NCBI GenBank assembly: GCA_017506845.1
Contig: JAFVMP010000159.1
Location: 1-9,880 of the forward strand
DNA length: 9,880 nucleotides
From: Campylobacter sp.
GTDB lineage: Bacteria > Campylobacterota > Campylobacteria > Campylobacterales > Campylobacteraceae
Reading direction: 5' to 3'
This document shows, in pieces, positions 1 to 6,382 of the stretch (its first letter is position 1; every line of letters starts with the position of its first letter). The notes under the pieces were generated by a model, which worked only from the letters and a program-made list of their open reading frames with translations, searched no databases and was not told the origin of the DNA. A program made the position numbers and the translations under genes.

Positions 1-1
1 A

Positions 2-763
2 AATAGTATTTTTGAAGTAGTGGCTACTAAACCTATGCTTATAAAGCTAAAAAATCAAGATATAAATTTAAAAATACAAACTCAAAATGAGATAAAAGAG
101 CCAAAAAATTCTTATAGCGAAAGGGATCTACATCCTCTTTTAACTAGATTTGCTTTTGCAAATGATAACTTTAAAGCCTATACAAAGACTATCTATCACG
201 AAAGCAGTATCAAAACTAAAAAAGGTATGGATAAATGGTTGTATCCAGATATTGTAGGCGTTAGCTTTGAGTATAAAGATTATCAAAAAGAATTAAATAA
301 ATTTATAGGAAAATTTAGCTCTTTACCGATTAAAATTTACGCTTTTGAGATGAAAAAGCATCTAAGTGTTAGTAGCTTTAGAGAGTATTATTTTCAAGCT
401 GTAAGTAACTCAAGCTGGGCAAATGAGGGCTATTTAGTCGCACTTGATATTGATGAGAGCGATGAGGAGCTTATGGATTTAATGAAACGCCTTAGCTATT
501 CATTTGGTATAGGAGTTATCAGTCTTAATTCACAAAATGTCGATGAGAGTGTGATTTTGGCTAGAGCTGAATTTAGAGAGAATTTAGATTATTCTGTGAT
601 GAATGAATTAAGTATGAAAAATCCTGATTTTAAAAAATTTCTTGAGAGTGTAGAGGAATTTAATATAGAAAAAGAGTATAGAAGCAAAAGTGAATTTGAT
701 GAAGTTTTAGATAATGATAAATTAGATAATTATCTAATAAATAAAAAGATAATGAATAATTAG
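2..763 (+). CDS. hrgA: HrgA-like protein with PD-(D/E)XK nuclease-type domain, 5' end outside window
   Basis: The reading frame is open from base 2, so the gene starts left of the window. The GTG at 20 has no convincing ribosome site and is probably an internal valine. Counting from that codon, the protein shows a Pro-Asp pair (P76-D77, in WLYPDIVG), then Glu-Met-Lys (E110, K112, in YAFEMKK) and a Gln in YYFQAV (Q126). This is the arrangement expected of a PD-(D/E)XK nuclease fold. The whole resembles the C-terminal part of HrgA/COG2958 proteins of Helicobacter and Campylobacter, which in H. pylori occupy a restriction-modification locus. The N-terminal winged-helix part of that family would lie outside. 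No signal peptide or membrane segment is seen, so a cytoplasmic protein is likely. The gene ends 37 bases before the phosphatase fragment. The family name is from memory of conserved stretches; nuclease activity is inferred. Confidence 0.6.
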   Translation, partial: NSIFEVVATKPMLIKLKNQDINLKIQTQNEIKEPKNSYSERDLHPLLTRFAFANDNFKAYTKTIYHESSIKTKKGMDKWLYPDIVGVSFEYKDYQKELNKFIGKFSSLPIKIYAFEMKKHLSVSSFREYYFQAVSNSSWANEGYLVALDIDESDEELMDLMKRLSYSFGIGVISLNSQNVDESVILARAEFRENLDYSVMNELSMKNPDFKKFLESVEEFNIEKEYRSKSEFDEVLDNDKLDNYLINKKIMNN

Positions 764-800
764 GCATTAAAACTTAGTAAATAATAAAATAAGGCAAGAT

Positions 801-874
801 ATGGTTAAATCAATTTTGTTTGTATGTCTTGGCAATATTTGTCGCTCGCCTTTGGCTGAAGGAATCGCAAGAAA
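801..874 (+). repeat. Left copy of 74-bp direct repeat flanking the island
   Basis: It matches 9563-9636 at 73 of 74 positions; the one difference is G818 against A9580, a silent Leu codon change. The match starts exactly at the phosphatase ATG and ends inside codon 25. The near-identity at nucleotide level points to a recent duplication rather than an old paralogue. Confidence 0.92.
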
Positions 875-893
875 GGCGCTTAATTTTTTTTAA
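801..893 (+). pseudogene. 5' fragment of low-molecular-weight protein tyrosine phosphatase gene
   Basis: An ATG at 801, preceded by AAGG at 791-794, opens a 30-codon frame. Its first 25 codons encode the same protein start as the phosphatase gene at 9563, including the complete phosphatase loop Cys-X5-Arg (CLGNICRS, C9 to R15). After Lys25 the sequence leaves the phosphatase and stops at TAA 891-893 in an eight-T run (884-891). It cannot make an enzyme, since the family needs about 150 residues and a C-terminal general-acid Asp. I read it as the left remnant of a gene split by the island. Its own good ribosome site suggests that this copy keeps the ancestral upstream region. Excision of the island across the repeat would restore a full gene directly behind the HrgA-like gene. 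Confidence 0.85.
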
Positions 894-895
894 GT

Positions 896-901
896 TAAAA
901 T
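896..901 (+). promoter_or_regulatory. Possible -10 box upstream of the DUF262 gene
   Basis: TAAAAT at 896-901 follows a T-rich stretch (884-891), as in Campylobacter sigma-70 promoters, which often lack a clear -35 box. Transcription would begin close to the palindrome at 906-919. In such AT-rich DNA this match is weak evidence. Confidence 0.3.
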
Positions 902-905
902 TAGG

Positions 906-919
906 GAATTCTAGAATTC
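906..919. repeat. Perfect palindrome GAATTCTAGAATTC, copy 1
   Basis: A perfect 14-base palindrome (two EcoRI-type hexamers around TA) lies 31 bases before the DUF262 start. The stretch from here through that start codon (906-953) resembles 9424-9470 before the small gene at 9468, including the AT-rich spacer and an AAAAGG ribosome site. Two genes therefore share a related leader. Confidence 0.85.
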
Positions 920-950
920 TTAGCAAAATTAAAAATTAAAAGGATAGAAA

Positions 951-2795
951 ATGGCAGATTGGATAAAACCAGAGGCAAAAACAATAGGTGAGTATTTTAA
1001 AGATGTTATTGTAGATAAAGATTTTCATTTTGAAATTCCTGCATATCAAAGAGCGTATTCTTGGAGTATACCACAATGCGAACAACTTTTAGATGATATA
1101 AATGCTTTTATTGACAATGCAAATAACAATAACAAGAGATATTTTTTTGGAACAATTATATTGGATTGTTCAAATGACACAAAGCAAAACGGAGAAAAAG
1201 TATATAGCTTGGTGGATGGTCAGCAAAGAACCACTACATTTTTACTGCTAATAAAAGCTCTTTTGCTAAGAATACAAATACTTATTGAAAAGTTAAAAAG
1301 CACAAATGAACAAGCAGAGGAACTAATAAAAGAAGATTTAACGGATAAGAAAAAATTTATTTTTTCTATACTATACAATGCTAAAAATTCACAAGCTATT
1401 TATGATATAGAAAATGATTGGAAAACAGCAAAAGATAGGATTGTTATAGAAAATAATTCAATAAATGAACTTTATAAAGATGAATTGAAAACAATTTTGA
1501 ATTGTAAAGATTATGATACAATAGTAAAAGAAGTACATAAAACACCAAAAAAACAAGGTGATAATAAATTTACTAATTTTTATAAAAATTTTGAATATTT
1601 TTATAAGCAATTAAAAAATAAGGATAGTACTGAAATTATAAAATTCGCTAATAATTTATTGGGGAAATGCGAGATAATAGAAATTCGTAGTCTTGATACC
1701 GATGAAGCTATAACAATGTTTAACTCGCTAAATTCTGCTGGTATGCCACTAAATACGGCCGACATCATTTCAGCTAAATTATTTGCTAAATCAAATAATG
1801 ATGAAGAATTCGAAAATGCTTGGGCTGAACTTAAAAAATTATCAAGCGAGCTAGGTGTTGTGGATTTAGATGCAATCTTGCAAGAATTTATGCACTTTAA
1901 TTTAGCTAAAAATAATGAGTCTAACGTTAAGCTAATAGCCGTAAGAACTTACTTTGAAGATTATATAAAAAAAGGCGATCAACCTCCACTAACTATTTGT
2001 AATGATTTATTAAAAATTGCTAAATTGTGGGATTATCTTAAAGATTTCGTAATAGTAAAAGTATTATTAAAATTTAATGTAAACTTTAAATATTTCTTTA
2101 TTTCATATTTTTATGCTAGATATGATTTAAATGATAAAGATGAGTTTAATATACCTAGCAATGAGATAATGGAATTTTCTGAGGCTATCTTAAAATTATT
2201 TATAATTTTAGAAGTATGCCCAAATGCTAGTTATTCTACAAAATATTTTAAAATGTGGCTATTTGATGAGCATAAAAAAATTGCTAATAAAAATGTAAGT
2301 TTAAATGAAATAAGGAGCGATTTTGAAAAGCAAAGTGCTAAACTAAGCATAGAATACGAATTAGAAAAATCTATTGTAGAATGTAAAAAACATTCTATCG
2401 TATTTTTAAGTGAATATCTTTATTGTAAAGAAAATAATGAACTTAAAAATTTTGATTTTGACTTAGAAAAAGTAAATGTAGAACACATAGCCTCTGCTAG
2501 TGGTCGCAATTTAGTTACCATAAGAAAAGATGCTGGTTTAGAAAGCCAAGAAGACTTTGAGGATTATGTTAATCGAGTTGGCAATAAAATTCTTTTAGAT
2601 GAAAACATAAATAAGTCAATAGGAAATGACTGGTTTCGTACAAAAAAAGAAAAGTATAAAGACAGCAAAAGGGTTGGACTTGTCAAAAAAATTGCTGATT
2701 ATAACAAAACAGTTTGGACAAAAGAGGATATAGATGAAATGACAAGAGAACATGCTATTAGAATTGTTGATTTTGTAACTAGTAAGAAACAATAA
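951..2795 (+). CDS. GmrSD-like restriction protein, DUF262 plus DUF1524 (HNH)
   Basis: This 614-residue protein starts with a DUF262 (GmrS-type) domain: IPAYQRAYSW at 29-38, FFGTI at 65-69 and the nucleotide-site signature DGQQR at 89-93. A family-typical FNSLNSAGMPLNTAD block begins at 257. The C-terminal part carries a DUF1524 His-Me/HNH-type nuclease pattern: VEHI with His512, then GNKILLDENIN at 544-554 and a Lys-rich segment. Members such as GmrSD and BrxU are type IV enzymes that cut phage DNA with modified bases, driven by NTP hydrolysis in the DUF262 part. Here both parts are in one chain, a common arrangement. The usual Pro after His-Ile is Ala (HIASAS), so cleavage should be tested. 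AGGA at 941-944 fixes the start. The gene is visibly richer in A+T than the next two genes. Confidence 0.85.
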   Translation: MADWIKPEAKTIGEYFKDVIVDKDFHFEIPAYQRAYSWSIPQCEQLLDDINAFIDNANNNNKRYFFGTIILDCSNDTKQNGEKVYSLVDGQQRTTTFLLLIKALLLRIQILIEKLKSTNEQAEELIKEDLTDKKKFIFSILYNAKNSQAIYDIENDWKTAKDRIVIENNSINELYKDELKTILNCKDYDTIVKEVHKTPKKQGDNKFTNFYKNFEYFYKQLKNKDSTEIIKFANNLLGKCEIIEIRSLDTDEAITMFNSLNSAGMPLNTADIISAKLFAKSNNDEEFENAWAELKKLSSELGVVDLDAILQEFMHFNLAKNNESNVKLIAVRTYFEDYIKKGDQPPLTICNDLLKIAKLWDYLKDFVIVKVLLKFNVNFKYFFISYFYARYDLNDKDEFNIPSNEIMEFSEAILKLFIILEVCPNASYSTKYFKMWLFDEHKKIANKNVSLNEIRSDFEKQSAKLSIEYELEKSIVECKKHSIVFLSEYLYCKENNELKNFDFDLEKVNVEHIASASGRNLVTIRKDAGLESQEDFEDYVNRVGNKILLDENINKSIGNDWFRTKKEKYKDSKRVGLVKKIADYNKTVWTKEDIDEMTREHAIRIVDFVTSKKQ

Positions 2796-2806
2796 AACTT
2801 TTCTTT

Positions 2807-2840
2807 CGTTTTAGCGGAATGCTAGAATTCCGCTAAAACG
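2807..2840. repeat. Long perfect hairpin built on the palindrome family
   Basis: Arms of 14 bases (2807-2820 and 2827-2840) pair perfectly around a six-base loop, GCTAGA. The inner part is a variant of the repeat (GGAATGCTAGAATTCC). It lies just after the DUF262 stop codon. No T-run follows on either strand, so it is not a textbook terminator. It could still stop or process transcripts, or protect an mRNA end. I class it with the palindromic repeats. Confidence 0.8.
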
Positions 2841-2861
2841 ACAATAAACAGTCTGCTTTAT

Positions 2862-3389
2862 ATGCTAGAATCCTATAAAATTTATAAAATCAAAGGAATT
2901 ATAGATAAAAAATATCAGCCACAAAGTCTAGCTCAGCTAAAAGCTCTTGTAAAAGATGATAGCGTGTATCTAGGCGATATCGATACTAGTAATATCGCAG
3001 ATATGAGTTCGCTCTTTGAGTCTGATGTATGTGGGGCTTGGGCTTGGCGAGAGGATTTTAGCGGTATTGAGAGCCGGAATGTCTCAAATGTCCGTGATAT
3101 GAGCCTTATGTTTCACAACTGCCATTTTTTTAACGTCGATATCAGCGGCTGGAATGTGAGTTCTTGCGAGAGCTTTTATAAAATTTTTGGAAATTGCTAT
3201 TTATTTAATCAGCCTTTGTGCAAATGGAATACAAGCAAAGTGCGTGATGTGTGCTATATGTTTAGTATGTGTGCGTCTTTTAAAGGGGGTTTAAATAGCT
3301 GGGATATATCTAATATAAAAGAAACTTATGGTATGTTTGGTGGCTGTAATTGCGCCGTTCTTAGCTGGCATAATAAAATAAAAGGATGA
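2862..3389 (+). CDS. BspA-like DUF285 repeat protein, leaderless
   Basis: The 175-residue product contains about four DUF285 repeats, with the pattern Trp-(Asp/Asn)-(Val/Thr/Ile)-Ser-Asn-Val-X-Asp-Met-X-X-Met-Phe followed by Cys and Phe-Asn. Examples are NVSNVRDMSLMF, FNQPLCKWNTSKVRDV and WDISNIKETYGMF. The N-terminal part (SVYLGDIDTSNIADMSSLF) is the usual opening of Campylobacter members. There is no signal peptide, unlike surface BspA of Bacteroidota, so it probably stays in the cytoplasm; its role is unknown. The ATG at 2862 has no ribosome site. AAAGGA at 2893-2898 is followed by ATA and ATT codons rather than ATG, so the original start may have been lost. The stop lies three bases before the DUF2779 start, so the two are probably co-transcribed. 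Confidence 0.75.
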   Translation: MLESYKIYKIKGIIDKKYQPQSLAQLKALVKDDSVYLGDIDTSNIADMSSLFESDVCGAWAWREDFSGIESRNVSNVRDMSLMFHNCHFFNVDISGWNVSSCESFYKIFGNCYLFNQPLCKWNTSKVRDVCYMFSMCASFKGGLNSWDISNIKETYGMFGGCNCAVLSWHNKIKG

Positions 3390-3392
3390 AAA

Positions 3393-4902
3393 ATGGGTAT
3401 CTCAAAATCTCTATATATAAATGGTATGCAGTGTTCTAAGCTGCTGTGGCTAAGCAAGCACCGCAAGGGCGATGAGAGCGTGTTTGCCGCCAAATGCTAG
3501 CTTGGAGGCTGTTTTTGAGCGTGGAAATGAAGTTGGCGAGCTAGCGTGCGAGCTATTTAAAGGCGGAGAGCGCATTGAGTGGGAGAGCACGAGCTTTGAT
3601 GAAAAAATCGCCAAAACCAAAGAGCTGATTGAGCGTGGTGTTCGCTACATTTATGAAGCTACTTTTAGCTTTGGCGGTGCGCTTATTATGGTGGATATTT
3701 TAGAGGTTTGCGCTGATGGTAGCCTTGTCATAAACGAAGTAAAATCAAGCACCAGCGTAAGCACTGTGTATTTAGATGATACGGCTTTTCAGCACTTTGT
3801 GATAACTAGCCTTGGATACAATGTAAAGGCTGTAAATCTAATCCATCTAAATAGCGAGTATGTGCGTGGGAACGAGCTTGATTTAAAGGCGCTTTTTGCA
3901 ATAAACGACCTTACTGAGAACGCCAAAGAGCAGTTTAATAATGTGCGTGAAAATATCGCTCACTTTGAGAGAATTCTAGAATTCCCTAATGAACCAGAGT
4001 GCGATATAGACATGCATTGCTACGAGCCTTATACTTGTGGGGCATTTGAATACTGCTGGGCTGGGGTAGCACAAGGCTCAGTTTTTGACATAGGCTCAAA
4101 GCTTGGAGTGAGATTTTACAAAAAAGATAAGTTTGCGCTGTGGCACTCGGGCGTAAAAAATATAGATGATATAAAGGATATTTCAGCATTTCCAGTCTAT
4201 CAGCAAATCCAGCTAAAAGCACACAAAGAAAAATCTAGAATTCTTAATACTGATGCTGTGCGTGAGTTTTTAGCCACGCTTAGCTATCCGCTTTATCATT
4301 TGGACTTTGAGACTTTTCAATCAGCTATTCCGCTGTGGCGTGGTGCTAAGCCATACGAGCAGACACCTTTTGAGTATTCGCTTCACATTGACAAGGGCGA
4401 TGGTAGCGAACCAGAGCATAAGGAGTTTTTGCCTACTGAGTTTTGCGACCCACGCAGAGCTTTGGCTCTTAGCCTAGTGCGTGATATCCCAAAGGGCGTT
4501 TGCTCGCTAGCTTATAATGCGCAGTTTGAAAAAGGGGTTTTAAAGCGACTAGCTGAGCTTTTCCCTGATTTGAGCGAGCATTTGATGGATATTCATAATA
4601 ATATGAAAGACCTTATGGAGCCTTTTGCTAAGCGTGATTTTTACGACTGGCGCCAAAACGGCAGCTACTCTATCAAAAAAATCCAGCCCATACTAGCCCC
4701 TAGCATAGATGATGGCTACAAAGCAATGGCAAGCCGTGGCGAGATATCAAACGGCGGCGAGGCAATGAATGCTTTTCCAGCCTTTGCTACGATGAGTAGC
4801 GAGCAAATCGCTAAAAAACGCAAAGAGCTACTAGCTTATTGCGGACTTGATACACTAGCGATGGTAAAAGTGCTTGAAGGACTAAAAGAGCTGGTAAAGT
4901 AG
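3393..4902 (+). pseudogene. DUF2779 protein: Cas4/RecB-like Fe-S nuclease plus DEDD exonuclease, frameshifted
   Basis: The gene starts at ATG 3393 with AAGGA at 3382-3386. It reads 35 codons (MGISKSLYINGMQCSKLLWL...) to TAG 3498-3500. The remainder continues in the +1 frame from before 3472 to 4902; removing one base near 3481-3490 would join them as ...SVFAPNASLEAVFERG. Numbering from ATG 3472, the first domain has D75 and E89-V-K91, a PD-(D/E)XK core. Cysteines C183, C189 and C195 (HCYEPYTCGAFEYC), with the N-terminal Cys14 of the short frame, resemble the Cas4/AddB iron-sulfur arrangement. The second domain has DFETF (D278, E280), YNAQFE (348-353) and Y456-X3-D460, a DEDDy-type RNase H/DnaQ fold. 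Related RecB plus RNase H proteins are known as the TM0106 type. As read, the gene is broken: the long frame lacks the first cysteine. A sequencing error is possible. Confidence 0.75.
3971..3984. repeat. Palindrome GAATTCTAGAATTC inside the DUF2779 gene
   Basis: An exact second copy of the element at 906-919. It lies within the coding frame and reads Arg-Ile-Leu-Glu-Phe-Pro, between the nuclease core and the cysteine cluster. A partial copy (TCTAGAATTCTTA, 4234-4246) lies further on in the same gene and reads Ser-Arg-Ile-Leu-Asn. Confidence 0.85.
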
Positions 4903-5174
4903 GTATTTGCAGCTATAAAAAATAGTCTGGAATTTTGGCTATAGTTCTGAGTATTTTTAAAGAGCAAAGAAGAAAAAGTGAAACTATTAGAAACAATCTA
5001 TTGTGAGCAATTTAAATGCGACTGTGGGTCATACAAACACGACTTTTGTCTTGAAAAAAGGACTTTGATGTGCTGTTTGACCTTTGGCATTATGATTGGC
5101 GGAATAATGAGATAAAAAGTTTGCGTATATTCACAGTGTGCTTTATGTTCAAAAAATTTTAAAAAGGAGTAAAG
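4903..5174 (+). other. Gap with degraded coding debris upstream of the sirtuin gene
   Basis: No intact gene is supported here. A 45-codon frame from GTG 4978 to TAA 5113-5115 is rich in cysteine (CEQFKCDCGSYKHDFC) but has no clear relative or strong ribosome site. In another frame, 5055-5159 reads KKDFDVLFDLWHYDWRNNEI and ends in VCFMFKKF. That end resembles the VCYMF of the DUF285 repeat at 2862-3389, also at base level (GTGTGCTTTATGTT against GTGTGCTATATGTT). The two overlapping frames suggest frameshifted remains of one or two genes, perhaps including a DUF285 repeat. The sirtuin ribosome site lies at the right end. Confidence 0.4.
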
Positions 5175-5879
5175 ATGAAAAAAGTGCTTATTTTAAGTGG
5201 TGCTGGATTATCAGCTGAGAGTGGGCTAAGGACTTTTAGAGACTCTGACGGACTTTGGGAAGAGTATGATATAATGGAGGTTTGCTCGGCTCGTGGGTTT
5301 AGAGAAAATAGGCAAAAAGTGCTAGATTTTTACGACAAGCGTAGGGCTCAGCTAGCAGAGTGCGAGCCAAACGAGGCTCACCACATGATAGCTCGTATAA
5401 AGGCAAAATACCCCGAGCAAATCGCAGTACTAACACAAAATGTAGATGATTTGTTAGAGCGGGCAGGTTGCGTGGATGTCGTTCATTTACACGGCTTTTT
5501 GCCTGAGATTTACTGCCAACATTGTAAAAAAATAGAATATATCGGCTATGAAGCGATAAACGCCAAAGAGCATATTTGTAAATGTGGGTGTAAAAAGTTT
5601 CGCCACAATATCGTTATGTTTGGCGAACAAGCTCCATTTTATAAGGTGCTTTATAGTGAGCTAAATGCGCTTAGAAAGGCAGAGGACTCGCTATTTGTGT
5701 GTATTGGCACTAGTGGGCAGGTGCTAGATGTGGCAGATTTTAGCATTTTTGCTAAAAATAGCATTTTAAACAATCTTGATAAAAGCGATATAGACCACGC
5801 ATTTAACAAATGCTACATAGAAAAAGCCACAACTGCTGCGCCAAAAATAGAAGCTGATATAGAGAAGTTTTTTAGCTAG
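5175..5879 (+). CDS. cobB: CobB-like NAD-dependent protein deacylase (class III sirtuin)
   Basis: Sir2 enzymes remove acyl groups from lysine using NAD+. All core motifs are present in this 234-residue cytoplasmic protein: GAGLSAESGLRTFRD (9-23), TQNVDD (87-92), HLHG with catalytic His106, VMFGE (147-151) and a late GTSGQVLDVADF. Zinc ligands are likely C114 and C117 with two of C135, C137 and C139. Tyr53 and Arg56 (FYDKRRAQL) match the Tyr-X-X-Arg pair of class III sirtuins such as E. coli CobB and SIRT5, which accept succinyl and other acidic acyl groups. AAGGAG at 5164-5169 sets the start. It appears intact and full length. Campylobacter often carry a housekeeping sirtuin, so its place among defense genes may be incidental. 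The TAG stop is part of a palindromic repeat. Confidence 0.9.
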   Translation: MKKVLILSGAGLSAESGLRTFRDSDGLWEEYDIMEVCSARGFRENRQKVLDFYDKRRAQLAECEPNEAHHMIARIKAKYPEQIAVLTQNVDDLLERAGCVDVVHLHGFLPEIYCQHCKKIEYIGYEAINAKEHICKCGCKKFRHNIVMFGEQAPFYKVLYSELNALRKAEDSLFVCIGTSGQVLDVADFSIFAKNSILNNLDKSDIDHAFNKCYIEKATTAAPKIEADIEKFFS

Positions 5880-5888
5880 AATTTTAGC
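5875..5888. repeat. Imperfect palindrome GCTAGAATTTTAGC over the sirtuin stop codon
   Basis: A member of the CTAGAATT family with GCTA/TAGC arms. The TAG in the left arm is the sirtuin stop codon, so the element marks the exact end of the gene. It has no downstream T-run. Confidence 0.55.
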
Positions 5889-5902
5889 AAAATAGCTATA
5901 TA

Positions 5903-6337
5903 GAGCTTAAGAGATGCGCTTGTTTTAATATCTCTATTGGATGCTAGGATGTATTAAAGGTAAAAGATATGAGCTTTATGTTTTATGGTTATGCTACTTT
6001 TAATCAGCCTATAGGTCTCTGGGATGTGAGTAATGTAGAAACCATGACTTACATGTTTGATAATTGTGTTAGATTTAATCAGTCCCTAGAGAGTTTGAAT
6101 GTAGGAAATGTGAGATCAATGAATGCTATGTTTATAAACTGCGTGAATTTCAATCAGTCCTTAAATAAATGAAATGTAAGCAAAGTACAAAACATGAATG
6201 ATATGTTTAAATGTTGTATTAAGTTTAATCAAAATCTAAATTCTTGGTATGTTTCACAAAGCTGTGTGGCAGAAGATATGTTTAGTTGGGCAGACATAAG
6301 CGCAGAAGATGCTTTGAAGCCACTTGGTGAATTTTAA
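5903..6337 (+). pseudogene. Decayed DUF285 (BspA-like) gene with two stops at Trp positions
   Basis: One frame reads through the whole stretch as about four DUF285 repeats with only two internal stops: TAG at 5945-5947 and TGA at 6170-6172. Each falls where the repeat needs Trp: ...FNISIGC-stop-DVLKVKDMSFMF and FNQSLNK-stop-NVSKVQNMNDMF. Each is one base from TGG. After the second stop the repeat continues (CCIKFNQNLNSWYVSQ) to TAA 6335-6337. The internal ATG 5969 lies within a repeat (VKDMSFMF), so it is not a natural start. The N-terminal opening seen in the 2862 relative is missing, so the gene is also truncated at its 5' end, just after the sirtuin. Function was presumably that of the intact relative, which is unknown. 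Confidence 0.8.
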
Positions 6338-6340
6338 ACC

Positions 6341-6382
6341 CCCATTTCTAGTTTATTGCTAGGCATGGGTTATTTTATTAGC
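6341..6382 (+). terminator. Weak terminator-like hairpin between converging genes
   Basis: CCCAT (6341-6345) pairs with ATGGG (6365-6369) and CTAG (6348-6351) with CTAG (6359-6362), around a seven-base loop. TTATTTTATTA follows on the plus strand. It lies between the plus-strand DUF285 remnant and the minus-strand specificity gene, where a terminator is expected. The stem has a two-base internal mismatch, so strength is doubtful. Confidence 0.35.

Noticed and set aside
884..891. Eight-T run at the end of the phosphatase fragment as a contingency tract or terminator
   Set aside because: It lies at the end of a dead fragment, and no stable hairpin precedes it; runs of this type are common in AT-rich DNA.
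764..950. tRNA or other RNA gene as island attachment site
   Set aside because: No cloverleaf or tRNA-like stretch is seen at either boundary; the duplicated sequence is the protein-coding start of the phosphatase.
2807..2840. Rho-independent terminator after the DUF262 gene
   Set aside because: The stem is strong, but no U-run follows on either strand; better explained as a member of the palindrome family.
3986..4222. Minus-strand open frame of 78 codons
   Set aside because: It lies wholly inside the DUF2779 gene, has no ribosome site and no recognisable protein features; a shadow frame.
6170..6172. UGA read as tryptophan (altered genetic code)
   Set aside because: A second stop in the same pseudogene is TAG, and the clear genes in the window use TGG for Trp and TGA as a stop (DUF285 gene at 3387-3389).
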